Source: an uncultured Clostridia bacterium | GTDB taxonomy: Bacteria > Bacillota > Clostridia > Oscillospirales > Acutalibacteraceae | Length of the DNA stretch: 64,000 bases | Reading direction: 5' to 3' | Assembly (NCBI GenBank): GCA_945912145.1 | Contig: CAMEBF010000004.1 | Coordinates: 62,001 to 126,000 of the forward strand | In this document: in pieces, positions 1 to 9,590 of the stretch | Numbering within the stretch: the first letter of the stretch is position 1 | Layout: the number at the start of each line of letters is the position of its first letter | Notes under the pieces: model-generated | Databases searched by the model: none | What the model saw: only the letters and a program-made list of their open reading frames with translations | What the model was told of the DNA's origin: nothing | Made by a program: the position numbers and the translations under genes

Positions 1-829
1 CCACAGCGTCCAGCGTAATATCGGGGGACGCAGAAATATTGATGATGATGCCCTTGGAGCCCTGAATCGAGGTCTCAAGCAGCGGGCTGGTAATTGCCAT
101 TCTGGCGGCCTCTTCGGCTTTATCCTTACCGGAAGCGCGTCCGACGCCCATGTGAGCATGTCCGGCGTCTTTCATGACGGAAGTCACGTCGGCGAAATCG
201 AGGTTGATAAGGCCGGGAACCGTGATCAGCTCGGCAATGCTGCGAACGCCCTGACGAAGCACATCGTCGGCGATCTCGAACGCATTGGAGAAGGTGATCT
301 TTTCATCGGAAACAAGCTTGAGTCTCTCATTGGGGATGATGATCAGGCTGTCAACGTGCTGGGACAGCTCCGCAATGCCCGCTTCCGCCTGGCTCATACG
401 GCGTTTGCCCTCAAAGTTAAAGGGCTTCGTAACGATACCGACGGTCAGGATTCCTTTATCCTTCGCCATCTGCGCGATCACGGGAGCCGCACCTGTTCCG
501 GTACCGCCGCCCATGCCGGCCGTGATGAATACCATATCGGCGCCGTTGAGCGAATCGTTAATGGCGTCCATGCTCTCCTCAGCCGCTTTCTGACCAATGT
601 CAGGTCTTGCGCCTGCACCCTTACCGTCCGTCACCTTTTCACCGATCTGGATCTTATTGGTGGCTTTGGAATACATCAGCACCTGTTTATCGGTATTTAT
701 TGAGATAAACTCGACGCCCTGTACGCCGGCATCGACCATTCTGTTGATTGCATTGCCGCCGCCGCCGCCAACGCCGATGACTTTGATTTTGGTAACTTCT
801 TCGTTCTCATTTGCGATTTCAAAAGACAT
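1..829 (-). CDS. ftsZ: Cell division GTPase FtsZ (3' end outside window)
   Basis: Tubulin-like GTPase that polymerises into the cytosolic Z ring and recruits the division machinery. The first 276 codons are present; the C-terminal part lies beyond position 1. The start is ATG at 829, preceded by GGAGGAAG. Visible signatures are the N-terminal glycine-rich loop [15 protein letters not shown] (about residues 17-31) and the tubulin signature GGGTGTG (residues 107-113). It is the last gene of the dcw cluster, 150 bases downstream of divIB, and has its own sigma-A-like promoter. ftsA, often next to ftsZ, is absent, as in many Clostridia. The family assignment is certain. Confidence 0.98.
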   Translation of the reverse strand, partial: MSFEIANENEEVTKIKVIGVGGGGGNAINRMVDAGVQGVEFISINTDKQVLMYSKATNKIQIGEKVTDGKGAGARPDIGQKAAEESMDAINDSLNGADMVFITAGMGGGTGTGAAPVIAQMAKDKGILTVGIVTKPFNFEGKRRMSQAEAGIAELSQHVDSLIIIPNERLKLVSDEKITFSNAFEIADDVLRQGVRSIAELITVPGLINLDFADVTSVMKDAGHAHMGVGRASGKDKAEEAARMAITSPLLETSIQGSKGIIINISASPDITLDAV

Positions 830-883
830 TTGACTTCCTCCATATATGAAATTTTCGGGAAATAAACACAACTATACTTTTAT

Positions 884-912
884 ATAATACCATGAGTTTT
901 TGCAAATTGCAA
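884..912 (-). promoter_or_regulatory. Sigma-A promoter of ftsZ
   Basis: On the minus strand TTGCAA (907-912) is followed after 17 bases by TATTAT (884-889), about 50 bases upstream of the ftsZ start. It lets ftsZ be transcribed independently of divIB. The -35 lies in an A/T-rich inverted repeat, TTGCAAATTGCAA. Confidence 0.7.
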
Positions 913-979
913 TATGAAATCTACGCTAAATATTACAATATTATCCTGCCGAAAAAAAGACAGAATGCACAAACCGACG

Positions 980-1879
980 CTATCCGACCGAATCGGGAAG
1001 GTCACCGTCGTACTCCGGTGCCGTCGTCATCGCTTCCGAGACATCTTCGTCATAAGGCGAATAATCATTCCGAACGTAAGAACGGTCTTTTTCGCTTACG
1101 TCGATGATAATCCGGACATACGGGTCGTTTTCCCGCTCGGCCTCGATCGTTTTCATGCCCGTCCGGAGTTTCTCCGGGAGATCGGTGATCGTACCGAGGA
1201 TAAGCGTGATGCGGCCGTCAATCACAATTTTGACACTTGCGATATTGGTCAGATCCAGCTTTGTCACCGTTCCGATCTGCGCGTCCTCGCAGGCTTGCAT
1301 CACAGACTCAATCCGATCCTTGTACGCTTCGTCGGTGAAACAAATCTCGGAACCGGGTTCGGCGGAATCAACCGACACGCCGATGAGCTTTGTGCAGGAT
1401 TTTGGCACCTCTGCGACGGTTTCGAGCACCTTATAATCTTTATCAAACAGGATAAATCCGCCGGTTTCAACGGCAAAATCCGCCTTGGTGTCTTCAACAA
1501 TGATCCGCAGCGTCGAGGGGTATTTCCGTTTCACCTGGGCATTGCCGATATACGGAAGCAGCTTCTCAATATTTTTTTCAATACTCGATTTGGAAATATT
1601 CACAAGGCTGCCGCCTGTCTCCGCGCCGGAAGCCCGGATAATTTCTTCGGCAGTATAATAGCTGCTGCCGGCAGTCACGTCGCCGTTCTCGTCGGGAATG
1701 CCGCACACTTCAATGGTATCGATCTTAAAAAAGACAAATGCGGACAGCAGATACAGCACCAAAGCCAGCGCAAGGCAAAGACCTGCGCCGACTTTCAGTC
1801 GTCTGATTTTCTGTATTCTCCGTCTTCGTTTTTCGCGTTCGGCTTTTTTTTCAGCCGCCGTCTTCTGCGTTGTTTCCAT
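980..1879 (-). CDS. divIB: Divisome protein DivIB/FtsQ
   Basis: Bitopic membrane protein of the FtsQ/DivIB family, which forms a complex with FtsL and FtsB/DivIC at the septum and regulates septal PBP/FtsW activity. It is 299 residues long: a charged Lys/Arg-rich cytosolic tail (1-30), one membrane helix (about 31-51), then an extracellular POTRA domain beginning FKIDTIEVCG, and a beta domain. The acidic C-terminal tail from about residue 275 is low complexity. The start overlaps the end of murA by 29 bases, so the two are probably translationally coupled. The order murG-murA-divIB-ftsZ is normal for Firmicutes. Confidence 0.95.
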   Translation of the reverse strand: METTQKTAAEKKAEREKRRRRIQKIRRLKVGAGLCLALALVLYLLSAFVFFKIDTIEVCGIPDENGDVTAGSSYYTAEEIIRASGAETGGSLVNISKSSIEKNIEKLLPYIGNAQVKRKYPSTLRIIVEDTKADFAVETGGFILFDKDYKVLETVAEVPKSCTKLIGVSVDSAEPGSEICFTDEAYKDRIESVMQACEDAQIGTVTKLDLTNIASVKIVIDGRITLILGTITDLPEKLRTGMKTIEAERENDPYVRIIIDVSEKDRSYVRNDYSPYDEDVSEAMTTAPEYDGDLPDSVG

Positions 1880-3146
1880 CGGAAGCTTCCTTTTTTTCCA
1901 TTCTTATATCACATCCGAGCTGTGTCAGCACGCCGCTCAGGTTTTCATACCCTCTTGCAATATAGCGCACGTCGTCAACCGTCGTCGTGCCGTTTGCCGC
2001 AAGCCCTGCCAGAATCAGGGACGCGCCTCCCCTGAGATCCGAAGCGATCACGGACGCGCCTGTCAGCTTTCCCGTTCCCTCAATGACCGCCATGCGGCCG
2101 TCGACCCGGATCTTGGCACCGAAGCGCAACAATTCGCTGACGTGCTTATAGCGGCTCTCAAAAATCGTCTCAATAATGACGCTCGTGCCGTAACAGATTG
2201 TCGTCATCGCCATCATCTGCGCCTGCATATCGGTCGGAAAACCGGGATAGGGCATGGTGCGGATCGTCTTGATATGCCGAAGCGTCGACGGCGCCGTCAG
2301 CGTCAGCTCGCTGCCTCGGATCGCAATATCACAGCCGGCTTCTTCAAACGCCGGGATCACAGGCCCCATATGCGCCGGGATCACACCCGTCAGATGAATT
2401 TTGCCGTGCGTCATCGCGGCTACCGTCATATACGTTCCGGCAACGATGCGGTCGGGAATCACTTTATAGGTAACAGGGTGCAGCCTCTTCACGCCCTCGA
2501 TGATAACGGTTCCCTCACCGGTGCCCGAAATCCGCGCGCCGCAGCTGTTGAGAAAATCCGCAAGATCGGTGATTTCTGGCTCTCTCGCGGCGTTGGTCAG
2601 TACTGTCGTGCCTTTCGCCGTACAGGCGGAAAGAATGATATTTTCCGTCGCGCCGACGCTCGGGAACGAAAGCGAGATGCGTGTCGCCTCCAGCGGTTTG
2701 ATGGCCTCAAAATCTATTTTTGCAAATTCTTCCCGAATATTCACGCCGAAACGCTGAATCGCATCCAAATGCAGATCAATCGGCCGCAGACCGATCTCAC
2801 AGCCGCCCGGCGTCGAGAGACTTGCTTTGCCCATGCGTCCGATGATCGCGCCGAGGAAAACGACGGAGGACCGCATTTCGCGCATCAGCTCGTCGGGGAT
2901 ATCGTATTTATCGACTCCCGTGCTGTCCACGATGATCGTGTGCCCTTCACGCGTGACTTTACAGCCGAGATAACGAAGGATTTTGACGGTCGCGTCAACG
3001 TCGGAAATATCGGGACAATTCGCAATCACGCTTTCGCCGGGAACAAGCACCGTCGCGGCCAGGATGGGCAGAACGCTGTTTTTGGAGCCCTGCACTTTTG
3101 TCTCGCCGTAGATTCTGTTTCCTCCGTTTATGATGTATCTGCTCAC
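1851..3146 (-). CDS. murA: UDP-N-acetylglucosamine 1-carboxyvinyltransferase MurA
   Basis: Catalyses the first committed step of peptidoglycan synthesis, transfer of enolpyruvate from phosphoenolpyruvate to UDP-GlcNAc. It has the two-domain EPSP-synthase fold with the N-terminal INGGNRIYGETKVQGSKNSVLP segment's KN pair and the catalytic Cys in PGGCEIGLRPI, so it should be fosfomycin sensitive. I chose GTG at 3146 because AAAGGTGGGAG ends four bases before it; an in-frame GTG at 3164 would leave that site inside the gene. The protein is 431 residues, normal for the family. It lies 55 bases downstream of murG and overlaps divIB. Confidence 0.97.
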   Translation of the reverse strand: MSRYIINGGNRIYGETKVQGSKNSVLPILAATVLVPGESVIANCPDISDVDATVKILRYLGCKVTREGHTIIVDSTGVDKYDIPDELMREMRSSVVFLGAIIGRMGKASLSTPGGCEIGLRPIDLHLDAIQRFGVNIREEFAKIDFEAIKPLEATRISLSFPSVGATENIILSACTAKGTTVLTNAAREPEITDLADFLNSCGARISGTGEGTVIIEGVKRLHPVTYKVIPDRIVAGTYMTVAAMTHGKIHLTGVIPAHMGPVIPAFEEAGCDIAIRGSELTLTAPSTLRHIKTIRTMPYPGFPTDMQAQMMAMTTICYGTSVIIETIFESRYKHVSELLRFGAKIRVDGRMAVIEGTGKLTGASVIASDLRGGASLILAGLAANGTTTVDDVRYIARGYENLSGVLTQLGCDIRMEKKEASDGNNAEDGG

Positions 3147-3201
3147 AAAGCTCCCACCTTTCACAACCTCATACTATGCGGCGGGAATTGTCCTTGTTCC
3201 G

Positions 3202-4314
3202 TTATACCAGGGACTCAATACAGTCGCCGATACGCGATTTTGCATCGGGCACGGCCAGTTTGTTGGCATTTTTCGCCATCTCACGGCGGAGCAGTTCATT
3301 ATCGAGCAATTCGTTGACGGCCTCATAAAGCGCATCCGGCGTCAGGTCTTTTTCTTCGATGATCTTTGCCGCGCCGGCTTTCACCAGCGTCATCGCGTTA
3401 TGATACTGATGATTTTCCGCCACATTCGGCGACGGAATCAGAATCGATGCTCTGCCGACGGCCTCGAGTTCTGCCAGCGTGCTCGCACCGGAACGGCAGA
3501 TCACGATGTCAGCGGCCGCAAGACATTGATCCATATTATAAATGTATTCCTGAACGGTTACATTTTTTTCATTCTCTGTATCCACGCCGTTTTCGCGGAG
3601 CTTATCCGGCACCCATGCGCCGTACTGTCCGTAAGCGTGAATAAACGAGCATTTGCCGCTGTCGTGCAGTTTTGCGATCAGATCGACCATCGCGGTGTTG
3701 ATCGTTTTCGCACCGAGACTGCCGCCGAACGAAAAAATCAGCGGTTTGTCGTCAAGACCAAGCTCCACTCTGGCAAATTCTCGATCGGCAGAAAGAATTT
3801 CACCGCGAACGGGAAGCCCCGTCACGACCGGCTCATTTTTGCAGGCGAGATACTGTTTCGCCTCGGGGACGGTCAGCATCACAACGTCGGCTTCCTTTGC
3901 GAGCATTTTATTGGTCACGCCGGGAAAAGCGTTCTGCTCATGAATCGCCGTTTTGATGCCCATTTTAGCTGCCGTCCGCACAACGGGACCGCTGACATAG
4001 CCGCCGAAGCCGACGACAACGTCGGGCTTGAATTCCCTGAGAATTTTCCGCACGGCGGCGCCGGAACCGGCCAGACGCCAGAGTGTTGCGATATTCCGGC
4101 CGATATTCTGCAGCGTCAGCTTGCGCTGAAAGCCGCTGATGGATATGGTCTTAAAATCGAAGCCTGCCGCGGGGACGAGCTTCGCTTCCATTTTATCTTT
4201 CGTGCCGATAAACAGGATTTCCGCGTCCGGGTGCCGTTCGCGGATCTCTCCTGCGGCAGCCAGCGCCGGATTGATATGACCGCCTGTACCGCCGGCGGCA
4301 AAAATGATTCTCAT
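3202..4314 (-). CDS. murG: Lipid II synthase MurG (N-acetylglucosaminyltransferase)
   Basis: Peripheral membrane GT-B glycosyltransferase that adds GlcNAc from UDP-GlcNAc to lipid I, giving lipid II on the inner face of the membrane. It has 370 residues. The first glycine loop is AAGGTGGHINPALA near the N-terminus, the second is FSFGGSLGA about residue 195, and the UDP-sugar site includes CRSGASTLAEL. It follows ftsW directly (12-base gap) and precedes murA in one operon. Length and motifs are canonical. Confidence 0.98.
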   Translation of the reverse strand: MRIIFAAGGTGGHINPALAAAGEIRERHPDAEILFIGTKDKMEAKLVPAAGFDFKTISISGFQRKLTLQNIGRNIATLWRLAGSGAAVRKILREFKPDVVVGFGGYVSGPVVRTAAKMGIKTAIHEQNAFPGVTNKMLAKEADVVMLTVPEAKQYLACKNEPVVTGLPVRGEILSADREFARVELGLDDKPLIFSFGGSLGAKTINTAMVDLIAKLHDSGKCSFIHAYGQYGAWVPDKLRENGVDTENEKNVTVQEYIYNMDQCLAAADIVICRSGASTLAELEAVGRASILIPSPNVAENHQYHNAMTLVKAGAAKIIEEKDLTPDALYEAVNELLDNELLRREMAKNANKLAVPDAKSRIGDCIESLV

Positions 4315-4326
4315 TTTACGTTCCCC

Positions 4327-5676
4327 TTATTTTTTCTGGATTCGTCCGTCGCGTGAGACGGAAAGCACAATGCCCATTTCGCCCAGCAGCATACAAAGCG
4401 ACGTGCCGCCGAAGCTGAAGAAGGGAAGACTGATGCCGGTATTCGGAATCACATCGGACGCGACCGCAATATTCAGCATCACCTGCACGCCGACCTGGAA
4501 CACGAGACCCATCGCCAGCAGCATGCCAAAACGTGTTTTGGCGTTCAGCCCGATGACAACACCACGGTAAACGAGCAATATGAATAAACCAAGGATCAGC
4601 GCCGCACCGGCAAAACCGAGTTCCTCGCAGACGATGGAAAAAATCATATCGTTCTGCGGCTCGGAAACATACATATATTTCTGCGTCGAATTGCCGAGGC
4701 CTTTTCCGAAGAAGCCGCCGGTGCCGATAGCGTAAAGTGCCTGATTCGTCTGCCAACGTGCGTCACGCGGCGAATAATCCTTATCAAGCCAGCTGACAAT
4801 TCTCTCGCGCATATAGCCTTTCAGAATTTTTCCGCCGTTGATCAGCTCGTCATAGAGCTCGTCGCTCAATGCGTCCTGCTCGGACTGCGGCAGATCACTT
4901 GCCGCCTCGAGCTGCTCATGAACGTCCTGAATCTGCAGCGCAACCGGGACGCAGACGATCAGCGCGACCACCAGAACCAACGAAACGCCGACAGCAAACC
5001 AGCGTCCGCGAACGCCGCCGATAAACAGCATGATAACGCCGAGCGCAAAAATCAGAATACAGCCCGACAGGTGATTCTCCGCAAAGACCAGCACAGCCGA
5101 AAGCCCGAAAAACAGGCAATACTGCCACGCCGGATCCCATGACTCGCGGAATATATCCGCGCCGAGCTTACGATTAACCCATTTGCCGACCGGCGTTTTT
5201 GAAGGCCTATTTGTACTCATGTGTTTGGAATAACGGTTAAAAATATAAGCACCGACAATAATGACCGCAAACTTTGTGATCTCTGACGGCTGAAACAGCG
5301 AATGTCCGCCGATTTTCAGCCAGCGGCGGAAGCCGTTTTCATCGGCCGGAAGCACAAGCACCAAGAGCAGCAATCCTGTCGAAAGTCCTGCGATGAGCTT
5401 TGCCGTTGCGCGCCAGAACTCCGGCTTGATACGCGAAATCAGCAGCATGGCCGCCACGCCGATGATCGCAAAGAAAAACTGACGCTTGATAAAATAGGTC
5501 GAATCATGATATTTATAAAGCGCATAAGGATAACCGGCGGAGAACATCATGATCAGCCCGACGCACAGAAGCGCCAGAACGATGATCAGGAACCAGATGT
5601 CAATGCTGCCGTAGTTGGCAAATTTATACCATACCTTCTTTGCAAGCGAAGATTCCTGATTTTTTTCTTTTTCCAT
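4327..5676 (-). CDS. ftsW: SEDS peptidoglycan glycosyltransferase FtsW
   Basis: Polytopic SEDS-family glycan polymerase that works with the septal class B PBP during division. It is 449 residues with about ten membrane helices and a cytosolic N-terminal tail rich in Lys/Glu. The conserved extracytoplasmic loop has the EESWDPAWQ-like region, and the C-terminal half has the family motif NTGISLPFFSFGGTS. The start is ATG at 5676, six bases after GGAGGTG; the upstream in-frame GTG overlaps that site. In related Firmicutes murD usually precedes ftsW, but here mraY is immediately upstream with a 42-base gap. Confidence 0.96.
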   Translation of the reverse strand: MEKEKNQESSLAKKVWYKFANYGSIDIWFLIIVLALLCVGLIMMFSAGYPYALYKYHDSTYFIKRQFFFAIIGVAAMLLISRIKPEFWRATAKLIAGLSTGLLLLVLVLPADENGFRRWLKIGGHSLFQPSEITKFAVIIVGAYIFNRYSKHMSTNRPSKTPVGKWVNRKLGADIFRESWDPAWQYCLFFGLSAVLVFAENHLSGCILIFALGVIMLFIGGVRGRWFAVGVSLVLVVALIVCVPVALQIQDVHEQLEAASDLPQSEQDALSDELYDELINGGKILKGYMRERIVSWLDKDYSPRDARWQTNQALYAIGTGGFFGKGLGNSTQKYMYVSEPQNDMIFSIVCEELGFAGAALILGLFILLVYRGVVIGLNAKTRFGMLLAMGLVFQVGVQVMLNIAVASDVIPNTGISLPFFSFGGTSLCMLLGEMGIVLSVSRDGRIQKK

Positions 5677-5718
5677 AAACCGCACCTCCGCGCCTTTCCG
5701 GTCTGATTGTGTTCTTCG

Positions 5719-6747
5719 TTATTTCGGCTGTCCGAAATACACCAGTAAAATCGCGATCACCGAACCAATGATATTGATCGCCGAAAATACATAAACGATC
5801 TTTTTCTCTTTCCAGCCGCATTTTTCAAAATGATGATGGATCGGCGCCATTTTAAAAATGCGTTTGCCGTGCGTCGCCTTGAAATAGGCAATCTGAATGA
5901 TATCCGAGCCGAACTCCATGACATAGACGAACCCGGTAAGTACAATCAGCCACGGCATATCCAGGCAGTACGAGACCGCAACGACAAGACCGCCCAGAAA
6001 CATCGAACCGGTATCCCCCATCATGATCTTGGCAGGGTTCCAGTTCCAGATGAGATAGCCGGCAAGCGCGCCAAATAGCGCCGCGCACAGCAGGCTGACG
6101 CCGAAAACGCCGCGCAAAACCGCAATGACGAGCATTGCCAGAGAGAATGTCGCCGTGACAGACGCGCACAAGCCATCGACACCGTCTGTAAAATTGACGG
6201 CGTTAACCGTGCAGTACATGACCGCCGCGCCGACAATCCAGAAGAACCATTTCAGATCAAGATTGCCGAAGAACGGGAAATAGATGTAGGTTGCGCCGAC
6301 TGCGTGCAAAGACGCCAGATACCCGCCCATGACAACAATCTGCGCGATGGTCTTTTGCGGAATCGTCAGACCGAGGTTGCGCTTTTTGACGACCTTGATA
6401 TAATCATCCACAAATCCGATGAGCGCGAACGCAAACGCCATGATGATACCGCTGTAGAATTTTGTTTTGACATTGCCCGGCACGGGACTGCTACCCGCGA
6501 CAAGATCTCCGCCCATCAAGCGGTCGGAGAGCAGGACAACTATAATCGAAACGAGAAATCCCGCCATAAACAGAATACCGCCCATCGTGGGAGTTCCCTG
6601 CTTTTTCTTATGCCAGCTCGGACCGATGTCCAAAATGGTCTGCCCGAATTTTAATTTATGCAGCCACGGAATGACGACGTACCCCAGCAGGAACGCCACA
6701 AAAAATCCGATGACCGCCGCGATTATCAACGCTATCCACCGATTCAC
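5719..6747 (-). CDS. mraY: Phospho-MurNAc-pentapeptide translocase MraY (lipid I synthase)
   Basis: Integral membrane enzyme that transfers phospho-MurNAc-pentapeptide from UDP to undecaprenyl phosphate. It has 342 residues and about ten helices. Family motifs visible are GTPTMGG near residue 50, FVDDYIKV (the catalytic Asp pair), NFTDGVDGL, MMGDTGSMFLGG, and the cytosolic MAPIHHHFE histidine box. I chose GTG at 6747, eight bases after AGGCGG; a TTG at 6753 lies too close to that site. It is between murF and ftsW in the dcw operon. Confidence 0.97.
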   Translation of the reverse strand: MNRWIALIIAAVIGFFVAFLLGYVVIPWLHKLKFGQTILDIGPSWHKKKQGTPTMGGILFMAGFLVSIIVVLLSDRLMGGDLVAGSSPVPGNVKTKFYSGIIMAFAFALIGFVDDYIKVVKKRNLGLTIPQKTIAQIVVMGGYLASLHAVGATYIYFPFFGNLDLKWFFWIVGAAVMYCTVNAVNFTDGVDGLCASVTATFSLAMLVIAVLRGVFGVSLLCAALFGALAGYLIWNWNPAKIMMGDTGSMFLGGLVVAVSYCLDMPWLIVLTGFVYVMEFGSDIIQIAYFKATHGKRIFKMAPIHHHFEKCGWKEKKIVYVFSAINIIGSVIAILLVYFGQPK

Positions 6748-6765
6748 AAACAATTCCGCCTTTCC

Positions 6766-8127
6766 TCAGACTTCCAATCCGTTATATATAATATGGAGAA
6801 TATTTTCAAATTTCATGCCGCGGCTCGCCTTAAAAAGCGCCGCGTCGCCATCTTGCAGCATGGCAAGCAAGCGTTTGGCTGCGTCGTCCGTGTTATCCTC
6901 ATGATACACTTCAACGAGGCCGCTCTCTTTGGCCGCTTTCGCCGTATGACGCGATTCTTCGCCGACCGTAATGAGAATATCGATTTTCTTTTGCGCCGCA
7001 TACCGTCCGCATTCCGCATGAGCCGTTTCGGCGTAATCGCCGAGCTCAAGCATATCGCCCAGCACCGCAATGCGACGCTTTGCAGGCATATCGACAAGCG
7101 TATTGAGCCCCGCTTTTACGGAATCGGGGCTTGCGTTGTAGCAATCCTCAATAAAGGTGATGCCGTTCTTCCGAACGGTCTTTTGCCGCATTCCCGCCGG
7201 AACATACTGCCGCAGCGCGTCCGCCGCTTTGTGAGGTGCAACGCCTGCCGCCGTACCGGCCGCAAACGCCGCCAACGCGTCATAAACGTTATGAATGCCC
7301 GCCGCCGGAATAAACGTCGGATATTTTTGATTCTGATAGACAATATTGCACGCCGTTCCGTCCGCGGAAGGCTCTAAATCAACGGCTCTGACGGCACAAT
7401 CCGGGTTTTCGATGCCGAAAAAGCGGATATCAAAATCGCTGTTCCGAACAGCACTCAGCAGATCGTTATCGCCGTTCAGAATCAGCGGCGAGCCCTTTTT
7501 CATGCCCGTCAGAATTTCGAGCTTTGCCCGCAAGATATTTTCCCGAGAGCCGAGATTTTCGATGTGCGAAACGCCGATATTCGTAATGATGCCGATATCG
7601 GGTCGGGAAACGGCGGCAAGCCGCGCGATCTCCCCTTTATGGTTCATACCCATCTCGATGACGGCGGCTTCGGTGCTGTCGTCCATCGTAAAAATCGTCT
7701 GCGGCATCCCGATGTCGTTATTCAGATTGCCCTGTGTTTTCACCGTTTTGTAGGCGGCAGAAAGCACAAGAGCCGTCATTTCCTTCGTCGTGGTCTTGCC
7801 GACGCTTCCGGTCAACCCCACAACGGGGCACGAAAACAGGCCTCGATAATACGACGCGAGAGCCAGAAGCGCGTCTTTCGTATCATCCACATAAATAACA
7901 GGGAGCGTGCATTCGACCGGCTTGCGGCAAAGTACCGCCGCCGCGCCGTCCGCTTCGGCGTTCTTCACGAAATCGTGTCCGTCAAAGCGTTCGCCCTCAA
8001 TGGCGATGAATAGACCGCCGGAAACGGGCTTCCGGGAATCAATATACACGCCGGAAAAGCTGCCGTCCGCGCCGTCGAGGCGACCGTTCACAGCCTGCGC
8101 CGCCTGCGATAATCTGAGTTCTTTCAC
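6766..8127 (-). CDS. murF: UDP-MurNAc-tripeptide D-alanyl-D-alanine ligase MurF
   Basis: Cytosolic Mur ligase that adds D-Ala-D-Ala to the UDP-MurNAc-tripeptide, giving the pentapeptide substrate of MraY. About 453 residues. The ATP-binding loop is GLTGSVGKTTTKEM near residue 110. The central domain has the Mur ligase signature EMGMNHKGEI and the C-terminal domain has EDCYNASPDS and LGDMLELG. The start is either GTG 8127 or TTG 8133. Both sit next to the murE stop codon, so murE and murF are translationally coupled. Confidence 0.97.
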   Translation of the reverse strand: MKELRLSQAAQAVNGRLDGADGSFSGVYIDSRKPVSGGLFIAIEGERFDGHDFVKNAEADGAAAVLCRKPVECTLPVIYVDDTKDALLALASYYRGLFSCPVVGLTGSVGKTTTKEMTALVLSAAYKTVKTQGNLNNDIGMPQTIFTMDDSTEAAVIEMGMNHKGEIARLAAVSRPDIGIITNIGVSHIENLGSRENILRAKLEILTGMKKGSPLILNGDNDLLSAVRNSDFDIRFFGIENPDCAVRAVDLEPSADGTACNIVYQNQKYPTFIPAAGIHNVYDALAAFAAGTAAGVAPHKAADALRQYVPAGMRQKTVRKNGITFIEDCYNASPDSVKAGLNTLVDMPAKRRIAVLGDMLELGDYAETAHAECGRYAAQKKIDILITVGEESRHTAKAAKESGLVEVYHEDNTDDAAKRLLAMLQDGDAALFKASRGMKFENILHIIYNGLEV

Positions 8128-8129
8128 AA

Positions 8130-9575
8130 TCAATCAACCTTTATCGAGCCGTCCAGAATGCCTTTGACGACTTCGCGTTCGTCGTAATGAATTTTGCCGG
8201 TATTTAAAATCTGATACGTTTCATGTCCTTTTCCGGCAAGCAGCACGATGTCGTCCTTCTGCGCCTCATGAAGCGCGGCGGCGATCGCCTGTGTCCGGTC
8301 TGTTTTGACGATTTTTTTCGTCTTGCTGCCCTTGATGCCAACAAGAATATCCTGAATGATCGCATCGGGATCTTCGCTGCGCGGATTATCGGAGGTCACA
8401 ACGATGACGTCCGAGAGCTTCGCGGCAATCGCGCCCATGATGGGACGCTTCGTCTTGTCACGGTCTCCGCCACAGCCGAAAACAGTGATGATACGCGCGG
8501 CGGCAATCTTCCGTAGAGAGGAAATGATATTATCCAGTCCGTCGGGAGAATGGGCGTAGTCGATGATGACCGTGTAGTCCGTGTCAGTCGGGACGACCTC
8601 AATGCGTCCCTTGACGCCCTCGCAAAGAGACAGCGCATAAAGCGTCTTGCTGAAATCAAACCCGAGCTCGATCAGCGTTACGGCCGCCGCCATGGAATTA
8701 TAGACGGTAAATTCACCCGGAATGCCGACCTTGACGCGTTCGATATAGCCCATTTTCACAAGCTCATATTCGATGCCGTCGTTTTTATATTTGATATATT
8801 TCGCCGTATAATCCGATTCATCGTGATGCACGGAATAGGTCACCATGCGTCCTGAGGAATGGCGCATCATGGACATGGCGTGCTCGTCGTCGAGATTGAG
8901 AACGCACAGCGACGAGACGGCGAAGAGCTTCGCTTTCGCTTCGGCGTACTGCTCGAACGTGCCGTGATAATCCAGGTGATCCTGCGTCAGATTCGTAAAG
9001 ACTGCCGCGTCAAAATGCAGACCGGCGACTCTCTCCTGCGCGAGTGCCTGCGAGGAGACCTCCATGACGCAGTATTCGCAGTTCTCTTTCACCATTTCGG
9101 CAAACAGTCCATGCAGCTCGAAGCTTTCGGGTGTCGTCAGCGAGGAGGGAAACTCCTTATCGCCGGCTAAGTTTTTGACGGTGCCGATCAGCCCCGTCTT
9201 GTGTCCCATACGCTCGAGCATATTCTTCATCAGAAACGCCGTAGTCGTTTTGCCGTTCGTGCCGGTGATGCCGATCAGTTTCAGCTTTTTCGCCGGATTG
9301 CCGAAGAAATTGCCGCACATCAGCGAAAGTGCTTCGCGGGAATTCTTGACAATGACCTGATTCTGCACGCCCGTATCACGCTCCGCGACAACCAGAACGG
9401 CGCCTTTCTTTTCTGCGTCGGCCGCCGCATCATGACCGTCGAAATGACCGCCTTTGACGCACACAAAGACAGAACCGGGTTCCACCTTGCGCGAATCCGC
9501 CGTAATCGAACGCACGTCGGCGTCCTCGTAAACCTCATATGTCTTGATCCCGTTCAGGATCTCAGAAATCTTCAT
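8130..9575 (-). CDS. murE: UDP-MurNAc-dipeptide meso-diaminopimelate ligase MurE
   Basis: Adds the third stem-peptide residue to UDP-MurNAc-L-Ala-D-Glu. The motif SDNPRSEDP in the C-terminal domain is the DNPR signature that in this family selects meso-diaminopimelate rather than lysine, so the organism should have DAP-type peptidoglycan. It has 481 residues, with the P-loop GITGTNGKTTTAF near residue 108. GGAGGCG precedes ATG 9575 by seven bases. It directly follows the PASTA penicillin-binding protein gene. Confidence 0.98.
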   Translation of the reverse strand: MKISEILNGIKTYEVYEDADVRSITADSRKVEPGSVFVCVKGGHFDGHDAAADAEKKGAVLVVAERDTGVQNQVIVKNSREALSLMCGNFFGNPAKKLKLIGITGTNGKTTTAFLMKNMLERMGHKTGLIGTVKNLAGDKEFPSSLTTPESFELHGLFAEMVKENCEYCVMEVSSQALAQERVAGLHFDAAVFTNLTQDHLDYHGTFEQYAEAKAKLFAVSSLCVLNLDDEHAMSMMRHSSGRMVTYSVHHDESDYTAKYIKYKNDGIEYELVKMGYIERVKVGIPGEFTVYNSMAAAVTLIELGFDFSKTLYALSLCEGVKGRIEVVPTDTDYTVIIDYAHSPDGLDNIISSLRKIAAARIITVFGCGGDRDKTKRPIMGAIAAKLSDVIVVTSDNPRSEDPDAIIQDILVGIKGSKTKKIVKTDRTQAIAAALHEAQKDDIVLLAGKGHETYQILNTGKIHYDEREVVKGILDGSIKVD

Positions 9576-9590
9576 TGTTTTTCGCCTCCG

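Noticed and set aside
914-3317. Long plus-strand open frames opposite divIB and murA (up to 539 codons)
   Set aside because: Antisense shadows of well-recognised genes; Arg/His-rich composition with no family similarity.
5677-5718. A frameshifted or fused murD remnant between mraY and ftsW
   Set aside because: Both neighbours are intact to their normal ends and the 42-base gap encodes nothing similar.
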